From positions 191,889 through 255,888 of the forward strand of contig NC_061864.1 in NCBI RefSeq assembly GCF_907164915.1: DNA of 64,000 bases, read 5' to 3'. A program made the position numbers and the translations under genes. The DNA comes from Impatiens glandulifera (Eukaryota; Streptophyta; Magnoliopsida; Ericales; Balsaminaceae). The notes under the pieces are model-generated. The model was given only the letters and a program-made list of their open reading frames with translations, was not told where the DNA came from and did no database searches. Below, in pieces: positions 45,570 through 55,931 of this stretch (positions within the stretch are counted from its first letter, which is position 1; the number at the start of each line of letters is the position of its first letter).

Positions 45570-46676
45570 ATGGCTTCTTCTTCTATCAGTCAGTTCGGTC
45601 TGCAACTCTTGGTTGTAATCTCCCTCTTCCACCACCTCTCGAATATTGCTGCTGCTTCGGCCAGAAAGCTAATTATTATTAGCAGCAACAGCAGCAACAG
45701 CAACAGCAGCAGCAGCGATCAGAGCTCTTCTTCTAATCACTACTTACATTACCACAATGGCACTCTCCTCACTGGCCGAATCACAATCCATCTCTTATGG
45801 TATGGAAACTTCAAGCCCTCTCAGAGGGCAATCATTTCCGATTTTATAGCCTCTCTCTCCTCCTCACCGGAAAACAACCTGCAGAAACATCCCTCAGTCT
45901 CCACGTGGTGGTGGAAGGCCATTCACAATTACTACGATTTTGCCGGAGCCCCGTCGTCCCCCGGCCGTCTCTCCCTCGAGCTAGGCAAACAAATACTGGA
46001 CCATAACTACACGTTTGGGAAGTCGTTGTCAAAGAATCAAATTGCTCAGCTGGCGGCGGCGGCGGCGAACAAGGACGACAACAACGGTAGAAACGCCGTC
46101 AACGTAGTCCTCACGGCTGACGACGTTGCAGTCGACAACGGTTTCTGCCGAAGCAAGTGCGGGACACACGGGTACTCGAATGAAAACAATACAAATTACA
46201 AAGGGAAAAAGAAAAACTACTACAAGAAGTCGGCGGCTTATATCTGGGTTGGTAATTCTGAGTCCCAATGTCCAGGTTATTGTGCTTGGCCTTTCCACCA
46301 GCCCCCACAAAAACTAAAACAAAAACAAAATCAATCACTAATTACATCCCCGAACAATGACATGGGCATGGACGGGATGGTAGCCAACTTTGCGGGCCTA
46401 CTAGCTGCGACTGTCACAAACCCTTTTGGAAATGGTTATTATTATTATAAGGGGGGCGAGGGCGAGGGCGACTACGACGATGATGATGATGATGATGGTC
46501 CTTTAGAAGCTGCATCGGCCTGCACTGGGGTATATGCTAAGAACGCATACCTAGACTTGCTTGTGGACCCTATTGTAGGTGCAAGTTATAACGCCAATGG
46601 CGCCAACGGAAGAAGGTATTTGGTTCCGGCAATATATAACCCCATTACGTCAACTTGCTCCTCCACTCACATCTAA
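45570..46676 (+). CDS. EXORDIUM-like / phosphate-induced (PHI-1) protein
   Basis: A single exon of 368 aa, single-exon being usual for this family. A signal peptide of about 30 residues (hydrophobic core LQLLVVISLF, ending near AAASA) leads into a Ser/Asn-rich spacer. Then come family landmarks LLTGRITIHLLWYGNFKPSQ, STWWWKAIHNYYDF, LGKQILDHNYTFGKSL, VLTADDV, FCRSKCGTHG, AYIWVGNSESQCPGYCAWPF, GMDGMVANFAGLLAATVTNP, ACTGVYAKNAYLDLLVDPIV and a C-terminal GRRYLVPAIYNP. EXO/EXL proteins are secreted to the apoplast and linked to brassinosteroid and carbon-status growth control. Unusual are an inserted GEGEGDYDDDDDDD acidic run at about residues 298-311, encoded by a GAT repeat, and a Lys/Asn-rich insert after residue 210. 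The exact EXL paralogue is not assigned. Confidence 0.92.
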   Translation: MASSSISQFGLQLLVVISLFHHLSNIAAASARKLIIISSNSSNSNSSSSDQSSSSNHYLHYHNGTLLTGRITIHLLWYGNFKPSQRAIISDFIASLSSSPENNLQKHPSVSTWWWKAIHNYYDFAGAPSSPGRLSLELGKQILDHNYTFGKSLSKNQIAQLAAAAANKDDNNGRNAVNVVLTADDVAVDNGFCRSKCGTHGYSNENNTNYKGKKKNYYKKSAAYIWVGNSESQCPGYCAWPFHQPPQKLKQKQNQSLITSPNNDMGMDGMVANFAGLLAATVTNPFGNGYYYYKGGEGEGDYDDDDDDDGPLEAASACTGVYAKNAYLDLLVDPIVGASYNANGANGRRYLVPAIYNPITSTCSSTHI

Positions 46677-46859
46677 AACTGCTTTTACATATTTTTTATG
46701 ATGAATTCTAATTATTCAACCAATCGTGTAAACAAAATATATATATAATATAATGTCGTTGATAAATTTGAAAAGGGCACAGGCATGCATCGATTTCACA
46801 ATTATATATATATCTTTAAGCCCAACCAACCAGGAGGATATTACCGTCAATTTGACTTC

Positions 46860-49800
46860 TTACAGTTTTAGCTTGCTGAGCTCAATTCTTTTAACAGGAT
46901 ATGAGTATGCCTCGTAATTGATCTGTTGGCCCAGGGAACTCAATTTAGTTAATGTAGTTATCAGGTCAACCTGTAAAAAAAGAAAACAAGAGTATTGAGT
47001 TAACATATTTTCGATCTGAATTGTTATCTAGATTATTAATCTTAGGTATGACTGACTGACTGACTGACTGACATGAGATTGTTTTTTCAGTCATTGTGAT
47101 TTTTCAAAAACATTAATGTAGAATTTTCATATAACTATCCAGCAACTGAAATCCAGGCAACAAACTATTGGCTGGCTGGCTGGCGCTTACCTCATAGTCA
47201 GTTTGGGAAACTGTTTCTCGGCTTCTTTGGTATTTTTCAACCCATGGAGAAACCTCCGGATCTGATGCCAGCAAGGTTTCTGTGGCTATTTGATCCGGCC
47301 CCAGGAAAGCAGACATCACGGCTAGCTGGGGAAAGTTTTAAATAAAAGGGATTCTTGCAAACATGAGAAATTTGAACGGAATATATAATTAATTACTTGT
47401 CAAGCAAGGTACCTGGCGTGGACCAAATCCAACGGCTTTAAACTTATCTTTCTTCTCCTGGACACTAGCTTTCTCCCACAATGGAACCCTCCCTTCTGGA
47501 TCTGCCTCCTGAGCATCTGATCTCCCAAATTGTTTATCAAACAGGCCCCACTGTAAACATATCAAACAAATGGGTGGAATGTAAAACATGTTAATATAAC
47601 TCAAGCAACACATCTGTTATTCAAACTCATCTTCTATCTTCATTATTTTTTACACCAAATTTTCTTGGAAGAGGCTAGCTAACATGGTATTGGAGCTCCC
47701 CACTTCAATCAATGTTCAACTCTTACCCGGGTGAGATCCTTATTTACGTTACATTACTAATAATCCAGATAAAGTTATGATAGATGAGAGGAAATGATGA
47801 TATGATTATTTCAAGTCAACTAAGATAACATCTGCAAATTGGGAATTACACTTCAAAATAAGACAATAGACGCTTCAATATCCTGATAAAAATATATTCA
47901 GTTAAATCTGCGTAAGTTTTTGAAATGTTTTATTCCTAGTTACATTATGATTTGATTTCTAGTTAGATTAGAATTTACAAATAACTATATACAGATAGAG
48001 AGGAATATAATATTTTCATCGTTTATTCCAATTCTATCCAATTAATTCAATGCATATATAAAGTCTTTTGGTTTAATTATCTTCTATTATGGCCGTTTCA
48101 TACTTTTTCCAACCCGACTCAGGCAATTTCTAGAAGCTTAGTACGTAAATTTCAACTGTATTTCTCCAACTCTGTCACCACCTGTGTCTATAGAACCTGG
48201 GAACAAATATTTGTTGTTCTCTTTTTTTGCTAAGAATATTTGTTGATTCTGTTGATCCACTATGGAAGCATATCAAATTTGTACTAGGATGAGAGATTAC
48301 TCAAATAAAACTATACTTCTTTAAGTCATGCAAGTCACTTAAAATGTGAAAGCTGTAAAATAGAAACTACAATTTCATGTTATCCCCAGTGTTATGTGAA
48401 TCAATTGAGTGACTTGCAGTGAAAAGTGTGCTCAGAATTCAGCATGCAATTTCTAGGATTAGACTATTTGTGGATAAACCATGTAGAAATGGCAGACAAG
48501 AATTTAACCTGCCCACTTGAACCATATGCTGTATATAGTAAGGCTCCCTTCTGTTCATTTCCACCACATTTCCTGATGGCTGAAGCTAGAAAGGTGGACT
48601 TTACAGCACTTTGTGCTGCAAATCAAATAAGATAATAGCATGGAAACTTTCAAATGTTTAAGTAACTTACTCTGGTCAAAACCACTTCAAATTCAAATTT
48701 TGGCAAGTTGTTGAGATTGTTTCATCAGAGCATCTTGAATGAAGAAACCAGAAATCTTGTTTTCTTATTTCATTGCAACTATTGGGTAAGTTTTTTTCCA
48801 TCTAAATGGATCAATGAGCACATAACACATTACTCTGCCCTAATGGCATTGGTCATCAGCAAAGAAAAACAAGGATAAATCAAGAAACGAGAAGTCATGT
48901 GCTAAACAAAGTGAGCTACCTGACCATGTCCATGCTTCCCTGTATCATAAACATAAGTCTTGCAATAATAGTAACACTTTAAAAATTCATGCAAAATGGT
49001 TAACGTGCCTAACCTCCTAACTGGATAAGATCGGAGAATGAAATAGGACCACCCTTGGAAAATCCATCTATCTCTTTTTTTGCTTCCTCCAAAAACGTCA
49101 GGGCAGCCAAGAGCCCTTTGTTCTCTGGTCTAGCAATCTCTGAACTTGAAGCGAAAAAACACAAGCAAAACAAATTTTTTAACCAAAACTAACTAGTCCT
49201 GAATGCATAAAATTAACTAAGACAGTTGTTCATTAGCATCAATGTAAAATTGACTTGGTAGTATCTTCCATGTGCCTATGGTTGCAGTAAAATGTTGTTT
49301 GAGGGCACATGAATAAACTTTAGATAAGACTGTTGTACTAGAAAGCATGAGAATCCATGATTAGATTCTCTAGCACAGAGGAATTTGAAGGAAGTGCTGT
49401 AGAAAAGGTACACTCATAATACACACCTGAAGCGAATTGATCCATTAGGGCCTCCAGATTTTGTAGCCTAGAAAGTTATTTAGAAAGGAATCAGCTCCTG
49501 AATCTATAGTTAGTTTGATAGTGTCCAAGCAGATAAAAAGAAATGATAACTTCTCACCCACCTTATCATAGGTGATAGCATCATTTAAAGCTAATGTGAG
49601 TAAGGATGGTACAACATCTGGAATTTTCTGAAGTAGAGAGAAAGAAGGATCTTAGCTAATATTGGTTACAAAATAGGAGAGAGAGTGTGTGTGTGTGTGT
49701 GTGTGTTGAATTGTAGTTTACCTTGATTGCGATTGCAAGATTTTCCTTGATACTTGCTGTATATCACACAGGAAAGTAAATTTGTGTTGGTAAAATTTGG

Positions 49801-50329
49801 AGTAATATTTAAGCAGAAGAGCAAGAAAAGGATTATAGGTTTTTTGTTACATTGGAACTCAGAGCGCTGTCTGCGTTGTATGAGATCAGCTGCTTTAGCT
49901 TCCTCTGCAAATGACCAGGAGCTTGATATTACTTCCTATTAAGAGACAACTGCCAGAGAATCGTCACATTATTCCGATAGCTGATTATTTACTGTCATAA
50001 TAATAAGAAGAAGAATGCAGGTTATTCTTACCATGCCAACGGTTAGCCCGAAGCACTTAAGCGCCTCTCTTCGGCTGAAATGACCGTCATAGCCTACATC
50101 GGCTTCGATTTTGCAACAAATCTTGCTCTGCAGGAAGGAATGATGGAATGAAGGAAGGAAGGAAGGAAGGCACATGAAGCGTGAGGATGAGAGCTGAATT
50201 TAAAAAACGGAAACGAAACACAAAACGGCGGCGTTTACCAATGGACGGGAAGAAGTGGTGGCGAGAGATGGCAGAGCTGAAAGCTGTTGAGTAAAAGTGA
50301 CAGTGGAAATGAAGGATATCATCGCCATT
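46860..50329 (-). CDS. TL29: Thylakoid lumenal 29 kDa protein TL29 (APX4)
   Basis: About 11 exons: 50239-50329, 50032-50127, ~49850-49935, ~49722-49757, ~49565-49626, ~49430-49480, ~49012-49150, ~48515-48619, 47413-~47552, 47191-47325 and 46860-46970. The N-terminus MAMISFISTVTFTQQLSALP is a plastid transit-type leader. It is followed by a twin-arginine segment (FSRREALKCFGLTVGM) and a SFAEEAKA processing-type site, consistent with Tat-type lumen targeting. The mature part has ADLIQRRQRSEFQ, VVPSLLTLALNDAITYDKAT, ENKGLLAALTFLEEAKKEI, AQSAVKSTFLASAIRKCGGN, KDKFKAVGFGPRQ and the end VKRIELSKLKL. TL29 is related to ascorbate peroxidases but reported to lack peroxidase activity and to associate with the thylakoid membrane near photosystem II. 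The start chosen is the upstream of two ATGs (ATGGCGATG). Its stop is 183 bp from that of the convergent EXL gene. Confidence 0.93.
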
Positions 50330-51988
50330 CCAGCGGAGGAAGACGAAGCTTGCTCTTGCTCTTGCTCTTCTTCTTATGATGAATTCGAGAAAGTGAAATC
50401 AGAACATCTGGTTTGGGTTTGGTTTGGTTTGTTTGTTGGTTGTGTGGAGACTGGAGACCGCAATATCGGATGGATGGATTGCGTAATCCAGAGACTGGAC
50501 CCACGGATTCCTCTTTGCATTTTTTATTTTTCATGGTCAAATATTTTAAATAAAAATAATATTATTTAAAATTTTAAATTAATTTTAATTTCTAAAAAAT
50601 ATATATTTAATATTTATGTATATTTTTTAATTTATGAGTAAATAAAGTTTAAAAAACATATAAAATAATAGAATAATGCAATCATATAAATTTTGACAAA
50701 ATTCATTAAATCAAAAAATAAATTACTTAAAATAAAAATTATTAAATAATTTTAGATTAAATTACCAATCAAATTATATAAAATTCTAATATTTTTTTAA
50801 TATTCTTTATTATTATACAGTTATTTAAAAAATAAAAAAAATAATCTAACCAATTTATTTATATTTTATATCTATTATGATTTTTTTATTATTTAATAAC
50901 CAAATTTATAAAATAATTGATATTTAAAAATAAATAAAAATAAAATATAATTAATTGTTTTAAAAAATTAAGATAATTGATAATTGAACAATTTTAAAAA
51001 AATTAAAATTAATATATATATATATATATATAATTAAAAAAATATATATTAGCAATAAAATTATTGTATAAATAGTCTTAATTTTTTTTTTATAATAAAA
51101 ATTTAATATAATAAATAATTAGACAAATATTACAAAATAATTAAAATAAATATAATAATTAAATAGAAAATATGAGTTAAAAAATAGATATATTTTTTTA
51201 TATTTTTTTTTACAGATGTATGTATATAATAAATGGAAAAAAAATTGTTTAAACACAACGAAAAAACATGATATTAAAAAAATAGTACTTAATAAGTTAT
51301 TGAGCTCGTAAATCATCGAGAAGAACATCGAATATATTTTTGATTTTGTAAACACTAAAATTTTACCCACCCAATTTATAAACTTAAAAATAATTATTTT
51401 GATTATTTTCGAATTTCGACGATTTATTCTTTCTTCCGAGTATCTTCTTCAGGCGCAAGTTCAAAAATGGTAAGTTTTCAATGACGAACAACAATGTTAC
51501 CGAACAACTTAAACTCTAAAATCATTTTACTTTTCAAGAGAATCAATTTCTTTCACAACTACATCTAGGTCTAATACTAACCGAAGGTAAATTCCCGAAC
51601 ATGATCATCATGTAGTTAGGATTATCCCAAACATGTCCATGTTCTGTATTTAATGTTTGGAAACTTTTTTTTTTATTTTTGTTTCTGATTTTTGGATCTA
51701 TATCCATTTACAAAATTTTAGTCATACATTTAGAAACAAAAACTTAAATATTAGAATGAAACGAAAACTTAAATATTAGAACTACCGGATATTATTATAT
51801 TCGGTTGCAGGTTAAAGATTATTGGACTAGAAGAGAGTCTATATATATATATCTCAAAGACTCGCAATCAATATTGTTAATTGAGATTTGAAACCTCTTT
51901 TTGGACCTAATACATTCAATAAGATTTTAACACCATAATTAAACTATTTAGTTCAGGACAATCCCCATTAATTTTATAATTAAACCTC

Positions 51989-52031
<43 letters not shown>

Positions 52032-52254
52032 TTATTTCATAAAATAATAATAATACATTTATTATTTAATAGTATTTGTTATCTATATATATATATAATT
52101 ATATAATGATGTTTAATTTTTAAAGTGTCCGGATTGTCGAGTCGAGAGCTGTGGTTAATTTGGATATATATATAAGAGTAAATGAATACTTGGGTCGGAT
52201 TGTAGGTTGACCCGCCTTAAACATTTTTACCTTCATATTTTTTTCACGATTTTT

Positions 52255-52299
52255 AATTATATTATTACTCGTACAACAAATGCACGTGATATATGCTAG
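52255..52299 (+). mobile_element. Helitron-like 3' terminus
   Basis: CGTACAACAAATGCACG can form an imperfect hairpin and is followed by TGATATATG and CTAG at 52,296-52,299, then T. The word AAATGCACG and the GCTAGT end match the better preserved terminus at 15,730-15,757, so it is probably a related Helitron. A 5' end was not located. Confidence 0.6.
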
Positions 52300-52813
52300 T
52301 ATTTATTAATAATCAACCATCATTTCATTTGATTCATAAATGATAACAGCTTTGTTGTTACTATATATATATATAACCGAAAAAATACATATAATGAAGG
52401 TTGTTGAAAATAAAAAAATGAGAAGAAAGATATAACATGTTATTAAAAATATTGTTAGGATTTGAATGTCCTAAATATGACCTACTTAAATTTAAAAAAA
52501 CGAAAAAAAAAAATAAAAACAAAAAAATACACAAATTTATAGTGATTCACTCAAATAGTTATGTCTATTCTAAACTTCACTATAAATAAAAAAATAATAC
52601 GTTACACACTTTAACTCTAATTAACTTTTGAAGTTTATAATAAATGTACGTTACATAACTCAACAAAAAGTTGAAGATTAAGAGTAATAAAAAAATTTAT
52701 TGACAATATTAAAAAAATAAAGTTGAGTGGAGTATGGATAAATACAAAATAAATGATATTTATTATGATATTTGTCATGATTAAGCAAGTAATTTAAAAT
52801 ATATTTTATTTCT

Positions 52814-52892
52814 AATATTAATATAATCGGGTATCGGGTTTAGTTAAGATTTGAGAAACTCAAATCTGATACCCGACTATATTAATATTAAT
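52814..52892. repeat. Imperfect hairpin
   Basis: The left arm ATTAATATAATCGGGTATC and AGATTTGAG pair with CTCAAATCT and GATACCCGACTATATTAAT of the right arm. The left arm has about nine extra bases. It may be part of the GGGTA-rich repeat remnant that follows. Confidence 0.6.
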
Positions 52893-53289
52893 TAATATAT
52901 ATATTTATTGCTAAGTATTAATGTGATATTTCATATTCTATCATTATCTTTATAATAATTACATCATTTAATTTGATCTTATTTGCACTCTATTCTTCCC
53001 TACACTTCATCATTTCATGTACTTCTTTTTTTATTATAAAAAACTTATTTCTTTCTTAATCACTCTTTTATCTTTTCTCTTCATCCTTAATTATCAACAA
53101 TTATCTCTCTAGTAGTTCTTCATCTTCGTCTCTTAATATTTTTCAATACTTCTTCAATTATAGTAACAACAAAGTTGTTATGTTTTTCGACATCTTATAT
53201 AGGTAAATAATGTTTCTATTTTTTATATTTTGATATTGCTACTTTATAGTTATTAATTTATTATTTAGTTATTATCCATGTTTTTTTAT

Positions 53290-53600
53290 AGTAAAATATA
53301 TAAATTTAGACTTTATTCGGGTAATGGGGTATCTGTTGGGTATCGGGTACCCGACGAATCGGGGATAGGGAAGATATAGAGATACTCGTCGGGTTCGGGG
53401 TCAGGTTCGGATAGTAAAATAAAAATCGGGTACGGGAATGAGTACTTCACTACCCGACGGGTAGGATACCCGTTAACATCCCTAGTTTCACATGCTCCTC
53501 ATCTCAAACCCGACCGGGTACTTTCTCTCCCTCCATGCGGGCCGACCCCAAACCCGAACATTGGGTAGGTACCCAATATTTGTTATCCCTGCTCGTTTAT
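53290..53600. mobile_element. Probable hAT-like remnants (GGGTACCCG-rich)
   Basis: Many copies of GGGTA, CCCGAC and their complements lead to TACCCGTTAACATCCCTAG (53,468-53,486). Read inward this starts CTAGGGATGTTAACGGG, a form seen at ends of plant hAT nonautonomous elements. A second similar end, ATTTGTTATCCCTG, is at about 53,577-53,590. Full boundaries and target duplications were not resolved. Confidence 0.45.
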
Positions 53601-53937
53601 CTTGTCTATGAATTCCTATAAATTAACACATGCGACCAATATGTTTTCTCCTCACTCACACACACACAATAAACAACATATAATTTCAACATGTCCTAGT
53701 TAGCTTACCTATTTGCATCATTTATAAATGGTCAAATATACAAATACTAATAATAAGAATTTTAACGTTTGCCTGTTTTCACAAGTTAATAATATAATAT
53801 ATATAATCATTCAAACAATAAGAAAAAAAATAATAATAGTTGGTTACAGGAGGTGAAATTTAGTTTAAGAGGAATTATATTAAATAATCCAATGCAAATT
53901 AATATATATATATATATTTATCCAACTAATTAAAGTA

Positions 53938-54018
53938 CTATATATTATTATTGTTTGATATTTCCTGGTTGCTGTGGTGGAGGTTGTTTTCGTCGTCCTT
54001 TTTCATATTTTCACTAAT

Positions 54019-54051
<33 letters not shown>

Positions 54052-55274
54052 GTCTTGGATAATATTTTCAACTACATTCTCAACATCCTGCACCTGCATA
54101 TAATTTTAGAATGAAATATTAATTTGAATTGCAAAATGATTTTTACATTAATTTTAAAATTAGCAAGGGGAGTAGATGATATTTCTTTGCTTGCATTGCA
54201 TATCATTTGCATCATGTGTGTGACTGTCAAATGAATTAATTAATTAAAAAGCAAGTGGGATTATTGTTATATATAATTAATGCTTATAATTAAGTAAGAA
54301 GTGGAGAGGTTGAAATAAATAACCTAACCTAACATAACCTAACGGTCCTAGCTGCTGGCTAACATTTTTGGTAGAAATTAATATAATGAATGAATTAATT
54401 TGAATGATAATTATTAATTAAAATTAATTACCTGGTCGATTAAGTCTCCTACCAAATGAGCATCCTTAGCAGTTTCTTTGGCGAGAGTTTCGAGAAAGTC
54501 AACGGCGTTTCTGAGCTTTCCGCCTCGAGGAAGCTCGTCGGAGATTTCCTCCGCCACCTTCCCCACCGTCTCAGCAGTCTTTTCTATTAACTCCGCCACA
54601 GCTTCAGCTTTCTCAACCACATTTTCAACTCTATCATCTGTACCGTTCGCACAACACAACCCAATTATAATTAATAATTAACTCTCCCTCTCCTATATAT
54701 ATATATATATAAAAACAAATAATTAACTTACTTGTTAATAACAACATTAATGATGGTCCAAATTTGTGCCTCAGAAAGGGGAGAATCACAGTTATGGCCA
54801 TTCCAAGAATCCAACTTTTCCTGCTGGTCAAAACAATTATTCAAAATTAACAATAATAATAATAAGTTTTCAAGATATAGATGGATGGATGGATGAGTAC
54901 CAATTAGAATGTGGCGGCGGCGGCGGCGGTCCAACTCCGGCAGGATCGAGGCTGCTGTAGACGACTAAATCCCTGCTGCTGCATGATCTGAAGAGATTTG
55001 GGTATATTAATTAATTAATTAATTAATTATAGGGAATTAATCCTCAAAAATTAAATAAATAATAATTACGTACGTACTTGTTGTGGCGACGTCGTATCGG
55101 CCATGAATAACGTCGACGGCGATGGTAGGTGAGATTGAATTTGCCGAAGCAGATATATGAAGAATTAGGCCAACTCGGCCTTGTTATTATTGGAATCCCA
55201 TTATTATTAATAATCCGAGGAACAATATTATTATTATTAACATATGATGATGATGATCTGCTTGAGCTCATCAT
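53938..55274 (-). CDS. Predicted plastid-targeted small helical protein, function unknown
   Basis: Five exons, 55078-55274, 54901-54987, 54732-54820, 54432-54637 and 53938-54093, total 735 bp and close in frame to 244 aa. The N-terminus is Ser/Asn/Arg-rich with few acidic residues (MMSSSRSSSSYVNNNN, HRRRRYSWPIRRRHNK), suitable for a chloroplast transit peptide. A Pro run (GVGPPPPPPHSN) precedes a hydrophobic segment KSWILGMAITVILPFLRHKF, possibly one membrane span. An amphipathic helical region follows with repeated VEKAEAVAELIEKTAETVGK and KETAKDAHLVGDLIDQ. The tail is Asn-rich (11 Asn from an AAT repeat). I recognise the general type from uncharacterised plant plastid proteins but know no function. 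The next gene, ASG2, ends 657 bp upstream on the same strand. Confidence 0.8.
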
Positions 55275-55583
55275 CTCTCTCTTTCTATCTAGATCTCTGC
55301 AGCAGCAGCAACAGCAGCCGCCAGCATATATATGGTGGGTTTATATATATATTGTCTAATTAATTAATTTATTAGTTGTATTGTAATTTTCTTTTAAAAC
55401 TTTCCTTTTGGTCAGCGATCGATTGATTAATCTAGCTAGCTAGCTAACTAGACTACTAGAGTCGCACGTACATATTTGATTTTTCATAACGTAACAAAGT
55501 CCATTTCATTTCATTTCCGTGTTTAATTTTACTACGTAATTGATATATATATAAACTTCCTGGAATATTACAAATGATTCCAA

Positions 55584-55614
<31 letters not shown>

Positions 55615-55790
55615 CCAATTCCATACGTAACAACAACAAGTCAAACAGTTTTTAAAAGCAAACACTTCATTAATTCATTAACGTACGTAATTTCTGATCC
55701 GAAACAAATGTATTAATTAATTAATTAGATTCAAAGGAAGGAAATCAAGTTGTTGTTAATTTACTCGATAGTAATATGCTAGCTCTTTTA

Positions 55791-55833
<43 letters not shown>

Positions 55834-55931
55834 ATATAATAATTTTAGTGTATCATGATGAGTTCAACTCTGGGTACACTAGCTCCATCGGGTCGGGTGC
55901 ATGCTTCCTAATTCCTCAAATTGATATTGAA
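55275..55931. other. Spacer between the plastid-protein gene and ASG2
   Basis: 657 bp holding the promoter of the plastid-protein gene and the ASG2 3' UTR. (TA)n at 55,591-55,612 and (ATT)n at 55,793-55,830. CAGCAGCAACAGCAGC at 55,301-55,318 is in the leader. No gene seen. Confidence 0.5.

Larger units (their letters stand above)
50330..53937. other. Intergenic AT-rich block with transposon ends
   Basis: 50,330-50,500 is the TL29 leader/promoter side. From about 50,530 to 51,420 the sequence is very AT-rich without a gene. (TA)n lies at 51,993-52,027. A Helitron-type end (52,299), a hairpin (52,814-52,892) and GGGTACCCG-rich hAT-like remnants (53,290-53,600) are listed separately. No coding frame is supported. 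Confidence 0.6.
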
